Counted from the first letter of the stretch, positions 34,800-44,623 are shown. The stretch is 64,000 bases of DNA from Lysobacterales bacterium (GCA_016707485.1 JADJHN010000002.1:930001-994000); one strand, 5' to 3'. Notes: generated by a model from the letters alone, not told the origin. Translations and numbers: made by a program.

Positions 34800-35254
34800 G
34801 CGTGCCGGTGCAGTTGAAGATCCTCGATGGCCGCCTGGGCGCGGAGTTCGCGCTGCCTGATTACGCCACGATTGCGTCGGCCGGCATGGACCTGCGCGCG
34901 ATGATCGAGGCGCCCATGGATCTGCAAGCTGGCGCGTCTGCGCTGATTCCCAGCGGCATGGCCATCCATATCGGTGATCCCCTGCTCTGCGCGATCGTGT
35001 TGCCGCGCTCGGGACTCGGCCACAAGCATGGCATCGTGCTCGGCAATGGCGTTGGCTTGATTGATGCGGACTACCAGGGCCCGTTGATGATTTCATGCCT
35101 CAACCGCTCAAGCGAACGCTTCACCCTGCATCCGGGCGAACGCATTGCGCAATTGGTCTTCATGCCGATCGTGCGGGCGAGCTTCCAGTGCGTGGAGGAA
35201 TTTGCCCCGAGCGTGCGCGGCAGCGGCGGTTTTGGCAGTTCCGGGCGCAAGTGA
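34796..35254 (+). CDS. dut: Deoxyuridine 5'-triphosphate nucleotidohydrolase
   Basis: This 152-residue trimeric dUTPase has the five family motifs: SAGMDLRA, PRSGLGHKHG, GVGLIDADYQGP, GERIAQLVF, and the C-terminal glycine-rich RGSGGFGSSG arm. It hydrolyses dUTP to dUMP, preventing uracil incorporation and supplying dTMP synthesis. The ATG at 34796 overlaps the coaBC stop. The longer in-frame start at 34682 lies inside coaBC and is rejected. Confidence 0.96.
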   Translation: MSVPVQLKILDGRLGAEFALPDYATIASAGMDLRAMIEAPMDLQAGASALIPSGMAIHIGDPLLCAIVLPRSGLGHKHGIVLGNGVGLIDADYQGPLMISCLNRSSERFTLHPGERIAQLVFMPIVRASFQCVEEFAPSVRGSGGFGSSGRK

Positions 35255-35343
35255 GCCGATCGGGCGGGGCGAGGCTGCGAGGTCTGCTGCTGGCATTACA
35301 CTAGCAGCCGTTTGGACATTGTGACGAACCAGAGGCAAACCGT

Positions 35344-37767
35344 ATGGCGGCGGAAAAGCAGCCGGCGAGCACTACCGGAAAGAAGAAGAAATCACGCCTT
35401 GCCCTGGCTCTTGCCAAGGCCGGGCCGGGGCTGAAGATTCTCCTGCCGCTGGCGATCGCCACCCTCCTCATGCTGCTGGGGTTCTTCCTGCTCTGGCAAA
35501 GCTCGCTGGCATGGAGCGAGAGCGGCAATTTCGAGGCCGCCGAAGCGGCGCGAAATCGAAGTGTTGCAGTCATTGCCCAACAGATTCGCGAGTTTGACGA
35601 GAAAGCCGTTGGCATCGCCCAGTCGGAAACGGTGCAGACTGCTCTCGGCGAGGCCGATGCGGCCGGAACCGAGGCGGCGGCCGCGGCCATGCGCGCCGAA
35701 TGGCCCGAGCTGATCATTGCCGAGTTCTATGCGGCTGACCTGGTCGAGGTGCGCAAGGAGGACCTGCAAGCGTTTGGCTATTCGCGCGCGCAGATGCTCA
35801 TGCAGGCACAAATCACCAACAAGCCCGCGCCGGTGCAGATCCGCAACGTTGAAGGCGGTGCCCAGGAGCTGGCCCTGGCGATTCCCGTCGCGCGCGACGG
35901 CAAGCCGATCGCCTATGCGTACCTGGCCCTGCCTGCGGCACTGATCATCGACTCGATGAAACAGATCAATTCATCGGGGACACGCATCGATCTGCGCCAG
36001 GGCGATGGCCGTGGCGACACGGTGATGGCTGGCGCCGGTTCATCGAGCGGGAGTTCGATGAGCGACCTTGGCGTGCCGATCGAGGGCTCGCAATTGCGCG
36101 TGGCCGTCGCCGACCCGGAAACCCGCATCCTGCTCACCCACAACCTGTGGGTGCTGATTCCGGCGACGCTGCTGTGCCTGCTCGGCGGTTTCTTCGCCTT
36201 GTGGGTGCGCCAGGTCGGCATGCAGGGTGCGACCGACGCCTTGCGCCGCGGCAAGCGCCCTGCCGCCGACGAAATCACCTTTGCGCAGATCCTCGAAAAG
36301 GAGCCGGTCAATGCCAAGCCGGCAGCCGCGGTCGCGCCAAAGCCAGCCAGTGCCAAACCGGAAAAAGGAAAACCAGACGAGATGAAGGTCACGGTCAATC
36401 GCAGCATCTTTCGCGCCTACGATATCCGTGGCGTGCTCGGCGAATCGCTGAGCAACGACGTGGCGCGCCAGATTGGTCGGGCCATCGGCAGCGAGGCCAG
36501 GCATCGTGGCCTGCGTGAAATCGTCGTCGGCCGGGACGGTCGCCTGTCCGGCCCCGAACTGTCCGCGGCCCTGATTGAGGGCCTGCGTGCAGCCGGGTGT
36601 GATGTCATCGACATCGGCCTGGCACCCACGCCGCTTACGTATTTCGGTGCCTATCAGCTGCAGACCGGTTCCTGCGTTTCGGTGACCGGCAGCCACAATC
36701 CGCCGAACTACAACGGATTCAAGATCGTGCTCGGCGGCGAGACGTTGTCCGAGGGGGCGATCCAGGATCTTTACGTGCGCATTGCCGAGGAAAATTTCAG
36801 CAGTGGCGCGGGCGGATTGCAGGTGATGGATCTGAGCGGCGACTATGTGGCGCGGATCTGCGATGACATCCAGGCGGAGAAGAAGCTCAAGGTGGTCATC
36901 GATTGCGGCAATGGTGTCGCCGGAGGCATTGCCCCGAACGTGCTGGCCGGGATTGGCTGTGAAGTGCACGAGCTCTACTGCGAAGTCGATGGCACGTTCC
37001 CGAATCACCATCCCGATCCGTCGGATCTCGGCAACCTGCAAGACCTGATCATGGCGGTCAAGCAGACCGGCGCGGATATCGGCCTCGCCTTCGACGGCGA
37101 TGGCGACCGACTTGGCGTGGTCACGCAAAAGGGCGAGGTGATCTTCCCGGATCGCCTGTTGATGCTGTTCGCGATCGACGTGTTGAGCCGTAACCCGGGC
37201 GCGGCGATCATTTATGACGTCAAATGCACCGGGCACCTGCAGCCGCTCGTGTTGCAGCACGGCGGCAGTCCGATCATGTGGCGAACCGGGCACTCCCTGA
37301 TCAAGGCGAAGATGCGCGAGACCGGCGCGCAACTGGCTGGCGAGATGAGCGGGCACTTCTTCTTCGCCGAGCGCTGGTACGGTTTCGATGATGCCATCTA
37401 CGCCGCCGCCCGCCTGCTCGAAATTCTTGCCTCGGATCTCGATGACCGGACCCCGGAAGAAATCTTTGCGTCCTTGCCCAAGGGCGTATCCACGCCGGAA
37501 CTGAAGATCGAGATGCGCGAGGGCGATCACTACAAGTTCATCGACGCCTTCAAGGCCAAGGCCCGTTTCGAGGGCGCGCGGCTGACCACGATCGATGGCT
37601 TGCGCGCGGACTGGCCGGACGGCTGGGGACTTGTGCGTGCCTCCAACACCACGCCCGTGCTCGTGTTGCGCTTTGATGCCGACAACGAAGCGGCGCTGAA
37701 ACGCATCCAGGCGGCGTTCCGCGAACAGTTGCAGTTGCTGGACAAGGCCCTGCCGCTGCCATTCTGA
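35344..37767 (+). CDS. algC: Phosphomannomutase/phosphoglucomutase with membrane N-terminal extension
   Basis: This 807-residue protein fuses a membrane sensor-like region to a full AlgC-type mutase. The N-terminal part has TM helices near residues 33-52 and 260-285 around a periplasmic domain. The mutase begins near M347 and has the phosphoserine loop TGSHNPPN (S450) and metal loop FDGDGDR (D584-D588). It interconverts mannose/glucose 1- and 6-phosphates for LPS or exopolysaccharide. The extension resembles that of Xanthomonadales homologues and may recruit the enzyme to the membrane. It follows dut by about 90 bp. Confidence 0.9.
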   Translation: MAAEKQPASTTGKKKKSRLALALAKAGPGLKILLPLAIATLLMLLGFFLLWQSSLAWSESGNFEAAEAARNRSVAVIAQQIREFDEKAVGIAQSETVQTALGEADAAGTEAAAAAMRAEWPELIIAEFYAADLVEVRKEDLQAFGYSRAQMLMQAQITNKPAPVQIRNVEGGAQELALAIPVARDGKPIAYAYLALPAALIIDSMKQINSSGTRIDLRQGDGRGDTVMAGAGSSSGSSMSDLGVPIEGSQLRVAVADPETRILLTHNLWVLIPATLLCLLGGFFALWVRQVGMQGATDALRRGKRPAADEITFAQILEKEPVNAKPAAAVAPKPASAKPEKGKPDEMKVTVNRSIFRAYDIRGVLGESLSNDVARQIGRAIGSEARHRGLREIVVGRDGRLSGPELSAALIEGLRAAGCDVIDIGLAPTPLTYFGAYQLQTGSCVSVTGSHNPPNYNGFKIVLGGETLSEGAIQDLYVRIAEENFSSGAGGLQVMDLSGDYVARICDDIQAEKKLKVVIDCGNGVAGGIAPNVLAGIGCEVHELYCEVDGTFPNHHPDPSDLGNLQDLIMAVKQTGADIGLAFDGDGDRLGVVTQKGEVIFPDRLLMLFAIDVLSRNPGAAIIYDVKCTGHLQPLVLQHGGSPIMWRTGHSLIKAKMRETGAQLAGEMSGHFFFAERWYGFDDAIYAAARLLEILASDLDDRTPEEIFASLPKGVSTPELKIEMREGDHYKFIDAFKAKARFEGARLTTIDGLRADWPDGWGLVRASNTTPVLVLRFDADNEAALKRIQAAFREQLQLLDKALPLPF

Positions 37768-37861
37768 GCGGGATCGAAACAGGCTAGGCACGAGCCGGTC
37801 GTTGGGGCCATGGTCCCCTTCGCAACAGGTGATGGTCAGTCGGGCGAACTGACCAGTCGGC

Positions 37862-38497
37862 TCAGCGGTTCTTGTACTTGTCGCGCAAGGCGCGATAACG
37901 ATCGAGCTCTTCGGCAAACCCTTGCGCGGTTTTTTCGCGCTCGGCCTGGCGACGCTCCATTTGCGTGTGCTGGGCGTTGATCTTGCTGCGCACGTCGGCA
38001 ATCTGCGCGGTCAGCCTGGCTGGCACCGCCATGTTGTCACGCTCCAGGTCGGCCGCGCGTCCGAGCAGGTCGGTCAAATTGCGGTCGAGGCTCTGCAGCC
38101 CGGTGTCGAGGCTCTTGATGCTGAGGTCGATCATCTCGATCTGCTGCTTCTGCGAGTTAAGCAGATCGGCCTCGGTGGGATTGGCGGCGAGCAGTTGCTG
38201 ATCCTCGCGGTTCTGGCGTTCTGCTTCATCCTTGGCCGAGCGCACCTCGGCGGCCTCGATCCTGGCCGCGGCACGCTGATCGGGCGTCATCGCTGCGGGC
38301 ACGTGTTTGACCACGATGCCTTGCGCGCTGACGATGTCGTAGCCATACACGTTGGCATCGGCAGGCAAGCTGTCGGAATAGTGCAGGTTGCCATCGGCAT
38401 CACGCCACTTGTAGCGGACGTTGCCTGCGGCAAATGCCGAAATCACGACGGACGAGGCGAGCAGGATCAGACTCAGGCGAAGACTCGTTTTGCGCAT
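37862..38497 (-). CDS. DUF4124-domain secreted coiled-coil protein
   Basis: This protein of about 211 residues has a signal peptide (RKTSLRLSLILLASSVVISAFA). A DUF4124 motif follows (YKWRDADGNLHYSDSLPADA), and a long charged helical region (residues about 80-211) with heptad-like spacing suggests a coiled coil. DUF4124 is common in Xanthomonadales secreted proteins of unknown role. Met at 38497 begins the signal peptide, and the longer frame to 38545 does not. Confidence 0.75.
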   Translation of the reverse strand: MRKTSLRLSLILLASSVVISAFAAGNVRYKWRDADGNLHYSDSLPADANVYGYDIVSAQGIVVKHVPAAMTPDQRAAARIEAAEVRSAKDEAERQNREDQQLLAANPTEADLLNSQKQQIEMIDLSIKSLDTGLQSLDRNLTDLLGRAADLERDNMAVPARLTAQIADVRSKINAQHTQMERRQAEREKTAQGFAEELDRYRALRDKYKNR

Positions 38498-38560
38498 CGA
38501 TGGGACTCCTCTGGCCACAAGAGTATAGGCGAGTCCGTGACGCACTCGAAGCGCTGCCGG

Positions 38561-39202
38561 TCACACCCCGAAACGATCACGATACTGCTCGAGTCGCTGG
38601 CGCTCTGCGGCCAGTCGAGCGTGCTCGCCGGCATATGCCAACAAATCGCCCAAGGTGACGATGGAAATCACCGGAATGCCGAATTCCGCGGTGATTTCCT
38701 GGGCCGCAGATTGCCCGCCATGGCCACGTTCCTGGCGATCCAGGGCAATCAGCACGCCAGCGGCAACGGCGCCGTGCCGCTGGATCAGGGTCAGCGATTC
38801 GCGGATGGCCGTGCCGGCAGTGATGACATCATCGACGATCAAGACTCGCCCGGAGAGGGTTGCGCCAACCAGGTCGCCGCCTTCGCCATGGGTTTTGGCT
38901 TCCTTGCGGTTGTAGGCATAGCCGCAATCCATGGCGTGGTGTTCTGCCAGCGCGGCGGCCGTCAGCGCAGCCAGGGCGATGCCCTTGTAGGCAGGGCCGA
39001 AGACAAGGTCGAACGGCACCCGAGATTGCGCTGCGGTGGCGGCATAGCAGCGGCCCAGCGTGCTCAGTGCCGCGCCTGAATCAAACAGGCCGGCATTGAA
39101 GAAATACGGGCTGACGCGACCCGATTTGAGGGTGAATTCGCCGAAGCGCAGCACGTTTCGGGCAATGGCGAGGTCGAGGAACTCGCGTTGATAGTCCTGC
39201 AT
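38561..39202 (-). CDS. pyrE: Orotate phosphoribosyltransferase
   Basis: This 213-residue type I phosphoribosyltransferase has the PRPP-binding loop VLIVDDVITAGTA and the flexible catalytic loop with the RKEAKTHGEGG motif. It converts orotate and PRPP to OMP in pyrimidine synthesis. Start at 39202 (ATG) matches the family's FEFTLKSGR-type N-terminal region. A frame of 576 residues running to 40291 is an artefact of reading through the divergent xthA gene. Confidence 0.96.
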   Translation of the reverse strand: MQDYQREFLDLAIARNVLRFGEFTLKSGRVSPYFFNAGLFDSGAALSTLGRCYAATAAQSRVPFDLVFGPAYKGIALAALTAAALAEHHAMDCGYAYNRKEAKTHGEGGDLVGATLSGRVLIVDDVITAGTAIRESLTLIQRHGAVAAGVLIALDRQERGHGGQSAAQEITAEFGIPVISIVTLGDLLAYAGEHARLAAERQRLEQYRDRFGV

Positions 39203-39370
39203 GGCGTCGCCGGTTTCCTTGGTGGAATCGAATTCGAGGGAAGGATTGTGCAAGACTCCGCGCAGCCTATAAAGGTTACGCGCTCCAGCCGTCTGTTCGC
39301 CCATGTCGCAACGATGATTTCGCCAGTTTGCATCGATCTTCGTCCCATTCCCCATTCCCCATTCCCGAAT

Positions 39371-40156
39371 ATGCGCATCATCAGCTTCAACGCCAACGGC
39401 ATCCGCTCCGCCGCCAGCAAGGGCTTCTTCGACTGGCTGCAGCGGCAGCAGGCCGACGTCACCTGCATCCAGGAAACCAAGGCACAGGAGGATCAGCTCG
39501 ACGATCCCGTGTTCCGTCCCGAAGGCCACCATTGCTTCTACAAGGATGCAACGACGAAGAAGGGCTACAGCGGCGTGGCGATCTACGCACGGCGTGAACC
39601 CGACGAGGTGCGCAGCGGGTTGGGTTGGGCGCCGTTCGATGACGAAGGCCGTTATATCGAGGCGCGCTTCGGAAATCTGAGCGTCGTCTCTTTCTACATT
39701 CCATCCGGCTCCTCCGGCGACCTGCGCCAGGGGTTCAAGTTCGAGGTCATGGAATGGCTCAGGCCGGTGCTTGACGAGTGGCTGCACAGTGGCCGCGATT
39801 ACGTGCTGTGCGGCGACTGGAACATCGTGCGCAGTGCGCTCGACATCAGGAACTGGAAATCCAACCAGAAGAACTCCGGTTGCCTGCCCGACGAGCGCGA
39901 CTGGCTCAACGCGATGTGCATGGCGGGCCAGGCGGGGGATGCGTGTTGGGTCGATGCCTATCGCCAGCTCAATCCCGAGGGCGAGGACTACACCTGGTGG
40001 AGCAATCGCGGCGCGGCGCGGGCCAACAATGTCGGCTGGCGCATCGATTACCAGCTGGTCACGCCGGCGCTGCGCGCGCGCCTGAAGTCTTGCGCGATCG
40101 AGCGCGAACACCGCTTCTCCGATCATGCTCCGTTTGTCGTGGATTACCACCCGTGA
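39371..40156 (+). CDS. xthA: Exodeoxyribonuclease III
   Basis: This 261-residue AP endonuclease has the catalytic set of the family: SFNANGIRSA, CIQETKAQ (Glu), GDWNIV (Asp and Asn), and a C-terminal RFSDHAPFV block with His. It cleaves DNA at abasic sites and degrades 3' ends in base-excision repair. The ATG at 39371 follows short CATTCCC repeats (39344-39366). It is divergent from pyrE and overlaps the next gene by 4 bp. Confidence 0.95.
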   Translation: MRIISFNANGIRSAASKGFFDWLQRQQADVTCIQETKAQEDQLDDPVFRPEGHHCFYKDATTKKGYSGVAIYARREPDEVRSGLGWAPFDDEGRYIEARFGNLSVVSFYIPSGSSGDLRQGFKFEVMEWLRPVLDEWLHSGRDYVLCGDWNIVRSALDIRNWKSNQKNSGCLPDERDWLNAMCMAGQAGDACWVDAYRQLNPEGEDYTWWSNRGAARANNVGWRIDYQLVTPALRARLKSCAIEREHRFSDHAPFVVDYHP

Positions 40157-41466
40157 GCAAAGACCCAGTGCCGGAAATCCGCGGCTGGCAGAAGGCCGTG
40201 CGGGCGTTTGGAAACCGTTCGGCTCTGACCTTGTTCTTCTTCGGGTTCGGCTGTGGCCTGCCGTTTTTCCTGGTCGGCAATACCTTGGCAATCTGGTTGC
40301 GCGATGCGGATTGGCAGCTTGGCCCGATCGGCCTGGTCAGCTATCTGACGTTCTTCTACGTCTTCAAGTTCGTCTGGGCACCGCTGCTCGATTCCCGTCG
40401 CTTGCCTTTGTTCGGGCGCCTTGGACGTCGTCGCGGTTGGCTCCTTGCCGCGCAGTTGGCCATTGCCGCGGGTCTGGCCGCAATGGCAGTCACCGGGCCG
40501 GCGGCATCGGTACCGTTGTTCCTGGCTCTGGCTGGTTTCACGGCACTTGCCGGCGCCACGCAGGACACCATGGTCGATGCCTATCGCGTGGAGATTGCGC
40601 CGGTCGAGATGCAGGGAGCGCTTGCGGCCACCTATACCCTGGGCTATCGAATCGGCCTGCAATTGTGCGGCGGCGCACTGGTGCTGTATCTGGCGGATTT
40701 TGCCGGTTGGCGCAGCGGGTATCTGGCCATGGCGGGATTCGCCCTGATTCCGGCAGTGGCGACCCTGTTCGCGCCCGAGCCAGCGCTTGGCGAGGATTTC
40801 GGCAAAGGCGCTAGACCCGGCTTCGTCGATGCCTACGTCAAGCCGTTCGCGGAATTTTTCCGCACGCACGGCTGGATGCTGGGCCTGGTCCTGCTGGCCT
40901 TTGTCGGCCTCTTCAAGCTGCCCGACCAGATGCTCAGCATTGCCGGACCGTTCTATCTCGACACCGGCTTCAGCAAGAGCGACATCGCCACCGTGTCGAA
41001 ACTCTACGGCGTCTGGATGGGTATCGCTGGCGCCTTCCTCGGCGGCATCACGGTCGCGGCCATCGGTGTGCGCCGCTCCCTGCTGATTGCTGCGATTGCA
41101 GTCGCCATCTCCAATTTGTTGTTCATCCTGATGTCGATGTATCCGGGGCAGTTGTGGACCTTTGTGGCGACGATTTCCGGCGACAATCTTTCGCAGGGAT
41201 TTGCCGGGACCGTGCTTGTTTCGTTTCTCGCCACCCTGGTGGATCGGCGCTACACGGCAACCCAGTATGCGCTGCTTTCCTCGCTGGCCAATTTGCCGGG
41301 CAAGCTGATCGGCGGCTTCGCCGGATACATTGTCGAGGCATCGAGCTACACGGTGTTTTTCGTCATCAGCAGCGTCTCGGTCATCCCGACCCTGCTCATC
41401 CTCGCCTGGTTGTGGAATCGGATGAAGCCGGAATCCCCCGGCGCCCGCCCGATTGCCGAACCCTGA
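40153..41466 (+). CDS. ampG: AmpG-like MFS permease
   Basis: This 437-residue protein has about 12 hydrophobic segments and the AmpG-like opening LFFFGFGCGLPFFLVGNTLA, with a cytoplasmic RLGRRRGW loop. AmpG imports anhydro-muropeptides released during cell-wall turnover. This fits the nearby anmK gene, which acts on anhydro-MurNAc, and an M23 peptidase downstream. The GTG at 40153 overlaps the xthA stop by 4 bp. Confidence in the substrate is moderate because MFS families overlap. Confidence 0.8.
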   Translation: MSKDPVPEIRGWQKAVRAFGNRSALTLFFFGFGCGLPFFLVGNTLAIWLRDADWQLGPIGLVSYLTFFYVFKFVWAPLLDSRRLPLFGRLGRRRGWLLAAQLAIAAGLAAMAVTGPAASVPLFLALAGFTALAGATQDTMVDAYRVEIAPVEMQGALAATYTLGYRIGLQLCGGALVLYLADFAGWRSGYLAMAGFALIPAVATLFAPEPALGEDFGKGARPGFVDAYVKPFAEFFRTHGWMLGLVLLAFVGLFKLPDQMLSIAGPFYLDTGFSKSDIATVSKLYGVWMGIAGAFLGGITVAAIGVRRSLLIAAIAVAISNLLFILMSMYPGQLWTFVATISGDNLSQGFAGTVLVSFLATLVDRRYTATQYALLSSLANLPGKLIGGFAGYIVEASSYTVFFVISSVSVIPTLLILAWLWNRMKPESPGARPIAEP

Positions 41467-41536
41467 GAGTTTGCGCAATGAAAAGCAGTCGCAAAGTTGC
41501 GACAATTGCCATGCATCCGATGTGGTCCCCTGACCG

Positions 41537-41821
41537 ATGGCCGATCTGCAGATCAAGAACATTGACCCCGTGATCCAGGAGCGCATGCGCGACCTCGCGC
41601 TCCGGCGCGGCTGGTCGATCAACGAGTTTGCCTTGCATGCCCTGCGCTACGTGGTCGGCTTGAGCAGCGAGCACCCCTGCGGACAAGATCGCCAGGACAT
41701 CGCGACGATGCGCGGAGTCTGGAACCAGAGCGAAAACCAGGCTTTCCGCGAGGCCATCGAGGCATTCCGCGAGGTTGAATCCGGGCCGACCTTCGAGTCG
41801 CCCGACAAATCCGGGAAGTGA
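41537..41821 (+). CDS. Ribbon-helix-helix-like small protein
   Basis: This 94-residue protein has a short N-terminal RHH-type DNA-binding region (ADLQIKNIDPVIQERMRDLA, then LRRGWSINEFALHALRYVV). It resembles FitA/Arc-type antitoxins or regulators. No toxin gene lies next to it. The next gene is anmK on the opposite strand 9 bp away. Proteins of this type with no partner are frequent in Xanthomonadales and probably act as transcriptional regulators. Confidence 0.62.
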   Translation: MADLQIKNIDPVIQERMRDLALRRGWSINEFALHALRYVVGLSSEHPCGQDRQDIATMRGVWNQSENQAFREAIEAFREVESGPTFESPDKSGK

Positions 41822-41830
41822 GCGTGAAGC

Positions 41831-42991
41831 TCAGCGCGAGGGCGCATGCAATGCGCCGAGGATGCGCGGCCCGCACGCGCCGGTAACGCCCGGTACATTG
41901 CCAGGCAGCTGCGCCAGGCGTTGCCGTGCCAGCCAGGCGAACAAGGCTGCCTCGACGAAGTCGGGATCCATGCCGACGCTGCCGGTATCGGTCAGTTCAA
42001 TTGGCTGCAACGCGGCCGCCAGTGCTTCCATCAAGGCACGATTGTGGACGCCGCCTCCGCAGGCAAGCACGCGCTGCACGGTTGAGCCGCTCTTCTGCAG
42101 CGCATCGGCGATGCTGTGCGCGCTCAGGGCAAGCAGGGTGGCCTGGATGTCGGCGGGCTTGATCTCGGCATGCCCGAGCCGCGCTTCGAGCCAGTCCAGG
42201 TTGAAATATTCACGCCCCGTGCTTTTCGGTGTTGCAGCAGCAAAATAAGGGTCATCGAGCAAGGCATCGAGCAGACCCGGATCGACCCTTCCGGAGCTGG
42301 CCCAGACGCCATCGATATCGCAGGGCGTCCCGCAATGCCGGGCATTCCAGGCATCCAGCAGGCAGTTGGCCGGACCGCTGTCGAAGCCGAGGATGTCGTC
42401 GGCTCCATTGAGAAGGCTGAAGTTTGCAATGCCGCCGAGGTTGAGCAGGGCGCAGGGCATGAGGTGGGCAAATGCAGCCGCATGGAAAGCGGGGGCCAAG
42501 GGCGCCCCCTGACCACCGGCGGCCACATCGGCGCGGCGGAAATCGGCGACAGTCGCAATCCCGGTGCGCTCGGCAATGACTGCCGCATCTCCGATCTGCA
42601 GGGAAAACGGATGCGCTCCTTGCGGCCGGTGGCGCACGGTTTGGCCGTGGGAGCCGATTGCCCGCACGTTGCTGGCGGAAACCCCGGCACGGGAAAGCAA
42701 ACGCGTTGCCGCTTCCGCGAAGCACCCGCCAACGGCGACATCGAGGGCACCAAATTCGTCGAGCGGGATGGCCGCATCCGCTGCGGTCAGGGCCAGCAAG
42801 CGGGCACGGATTGGCGCTGGATAGGAAAAAGTCTCGGCGGCGACGACCTGCATCGCGAATGGCGGATCGTCCGGCAGCGCTGATTCTGCTGCCGAGACGA
42901 GGTCTTCCACAGCGGGCTCAAAGCGCAGCAGTGCCGCGTCGATGCCATCCGCGCTGGTTCCCGAGATCAACCCAAGAAACAGCTCGGACAT
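41831..42991 (-). CDS. anmK: Anhydro-N-acetylmuramic acid kinase
   Basis: This 386-residue kinase has the family's N-terminal GLISGTSADGIDAALL, the GSHGQTVRHRP motif, LGGIANFSLL and FDSGPANCLLD blocks and a C-terminal CGGGVHNRALM. It cleaves and phosphorylates 1,6-anhydro-MurNAc in peptidoglycan recycling. It is convergent with the RHH protein gene and follows the M23 peptidase gene by about 10 bp on the same strand, so these wall-turnover genes are probably cotranscribed. Confidence 0.96.
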   Translation of the reverse strand: MSELFLGLISGTSADGIDAALLRFEPAVEDLVSAAESALPDDPPFAMQVVAAETFSYPAPIRARLLALTAADAAIPLDEFGALDVAVGGCFAEAATRLLSRAGVSASNVRAIGSHGQTVRHRPQGAHPFSLQIGDAAVIAERTGIATVADFRRADVAAGGQGAPLAPAFHAAAFAHLMPCALLNLGGIANFSLLNGADDILGFDSGPANCLLDAWNARHCGTPCDIDGVWASSGRVDPGLLDALLDDPYFAAATPKSTGREYFNLDWLEARLGHAEIKPADIQATLLALSAHSIADALQKSGSTVQRVLACGGGVHNRALMEALAAALQPIELTDTGSVGMDPDFVEAALFAWLARQRLAQLPGNVPGVTGACGPRILGALHAPSR

Positions 42992-43000
42992 GGGCGTTGA

Positions 43001-44446
43001 CTAATCCCGGCGGGCCAGGTGCACGGCGTCGACCATCTTCAGGCGTGCCAGAAGCACGCCCGAGCCCTTGTTGAAGCGGGCCAGTTCACTGGCCGGCAAG
43101 GGCTCTTCCTTGGGCAGGGTCACCGTCAACGGATCGCGGTGCTTGCCGGCAAGGCGGAACTCGTAATGCAGGTGCGGGCCGGTCGCCAGTCCGGTCATGC
43201 CGACATAGCCGATCACCTGGCCTTGGCTGACATGCTGGCCAACCTTGCCGGCGGCGAAGCGCGACATGTGCCCATAAAGCGTCGTGAACTTGCCTTGGTG
43301 CTGGAGGATCACGACATTGCCGTACCCACCCTGCTTGCCGCGATAGACGATCTTGCCGGCACCGGCAGCGCGGATCGGCGTTCCACTCGGTGCCGCATAA
43401 TCGACGCCGCGATGGGCGCGCATCTTGCCAAGCACCGGATGCATGCGGCCGGCCGAGAATCTGGAGGAGATCCGCGTGAACTCGACCGGGGTGCGCAGGA
43501 AGGCCTTGCGCAACGGCCGGCCATCTTCCGTGTAGTAGAGCGTTTCACCTTTCGCGTTGGTGAAGCGGATGGCCGTGTAGCGTTTGCCCTGGTTGGTGAA
43601 CGTTGCGGCGATGATGTCGCCCCCATGCAGGCGCTCGCCGTCCCGGTAAACCTGGTCGTAGATCACGCTGAAACTGTCACCTTGGCGCAAATCCTGAGCA
43701 AAATCAATGTCATAGCCAAATGCGTTGGCGAGGCGGAGGGTCATCAGGTCGCTCATGCCCGCCTGGTCGCCGGCATCGAACAAGGAGCTGTTGATGACGC
43801 CATGGGCGACTTCCACGCGGCGCTCGAGGGCGCGATCCTGGACCGATTCGGTGACCGTGCCGGTGGCAAAGTTCAAGGTCACGCGTGCCGCATCGCTGCG
43901 GTCGAAGCGCAATGCCCGCAGGCTGCCTGAAGCATCGATATCAAAGGCGAATTCGTCGCCGGGCCGGATCCGCCGCAAGGCGGTCGCATCCGCCTGTGCA
44001 TCCACCGCACGCTGCAGGTCGCCTGGCCCCAGACCCTGTTCACGAAAGATATCCGAGAGCGACTGCCCGGCCTTGACCACCGCGATTTTCCAGTCGGGCT
44101 CGTTGCTGCCGTCAGCGGCCAGGCTTGCAATCGCGGCATCCGCGCTGGCGCTGGCCGGCAAGGGTGGCAGCGGAAGTTGCATCGTGGTCAATGCGGTGCC
44201 CGCCGAATCACTGCGAGTGGCGCTGGCAAAGGTCGGCATGATGACGCCGACCAGCACGGTCAGGAGCACCACGCTGCCACCAAGAATCCAGTGTCCACGA
44301 CGCGGGGCCGCCGCGACATTGCGGATGAATGTCCAGGTCTGGTTGCGCAGTGAGCGCTTGAATTCGGAGGTAAGCGCGGATCGCCGGAGGGACTCCTGGC
44401 TGGCGATGTGGTTCGCGTGCTGGGGAGGCGGATTCGTTTCGCTCAC
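43001..44446 (-). CDS. M23-family peptidoglycan DD-metallopeptidase (MepM-like)
   Basis: This 481-residue protein has one N-terminal TM segment (residues about 51-71, WILGGSVVLLTVLVGVIM), a LysM/OapA-like middle and a C-terminal M23 domain with the zinc motifs HRGVDYAAP (first His/Asp) and GPHLHYEF (HxH). Such enzymes cut peptide cross-links to allow wall expansion. It is transcribed divergently from tyrS and precedes anmK. Confidence 0.9.
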   Translation of the reverse strand: MSETNPPPQHANHIASQESLRRSALTSEFKRSLRNQTWTFIRNVAAAPRRGHWILGGSVVLLTVLVGVIMPTFASATRSDSAGTALTTMQLPLPPLPASASADAAIASLAADGSNEPDWKIAVVKAGQSLSDIFREQGLGPGDLQRAVDAQADATALRRIRPGDEFAFDIDASGSLRALRFDRSDAARVTLNFATGTVTESVQDRALERRVEVAHGVINSSLFDAGDQAGMSDLMTLRLANAFGYDIDFAQDLRQGDSFSVIYDQVYRDGERLHGGDIIAATFTNQGKRYTAIRFTNAKGETLYYTEDGRPLRKAFLRTPVEFTRISSRFSAGRMHPVLGKMRAHRGVDYAAPSGTPIRAAGAGKIVYRGKQGGYGNVVILQHQGKFTTLYGHMSRFAAGKVGQHVSQGQVIGYVGMTGLATGPHLHYEFRLAGKHRDPLTVTLPKEEPLPASELARFNKGSGVLLARLKMVDAVHLARRD

Positions 44447-44623
44447 AATCGCGTTCCGTGTACTGGCCGCGTAACATAACGGCCCCTTGCAAGCGCCGTC
44501 AATGTCAACAGTGACGCGGGGTTGCGAAACATTTCTCGATTAACGAACAATTAACTGATCCTTCACTTTCACGTCCCGGAAAGCGACTTTCCGGGCGCAC
44601 CTACCGACCGCGCAGAGGAATCC

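Noticed and set aside
36040..38001. Minus-strand open frame of 653 codons
   Set aside because: It is antisense to the algC gene with intact mutase motifs.
39344..39366. Short CATTCCC tandem repeats considered as a regulatory or CRISPR-like array
   Set aside because: There are only a few 7-bp units before xthA. This is simple-sequence repetition, too short for a CRISPR or a supported regulatory site.
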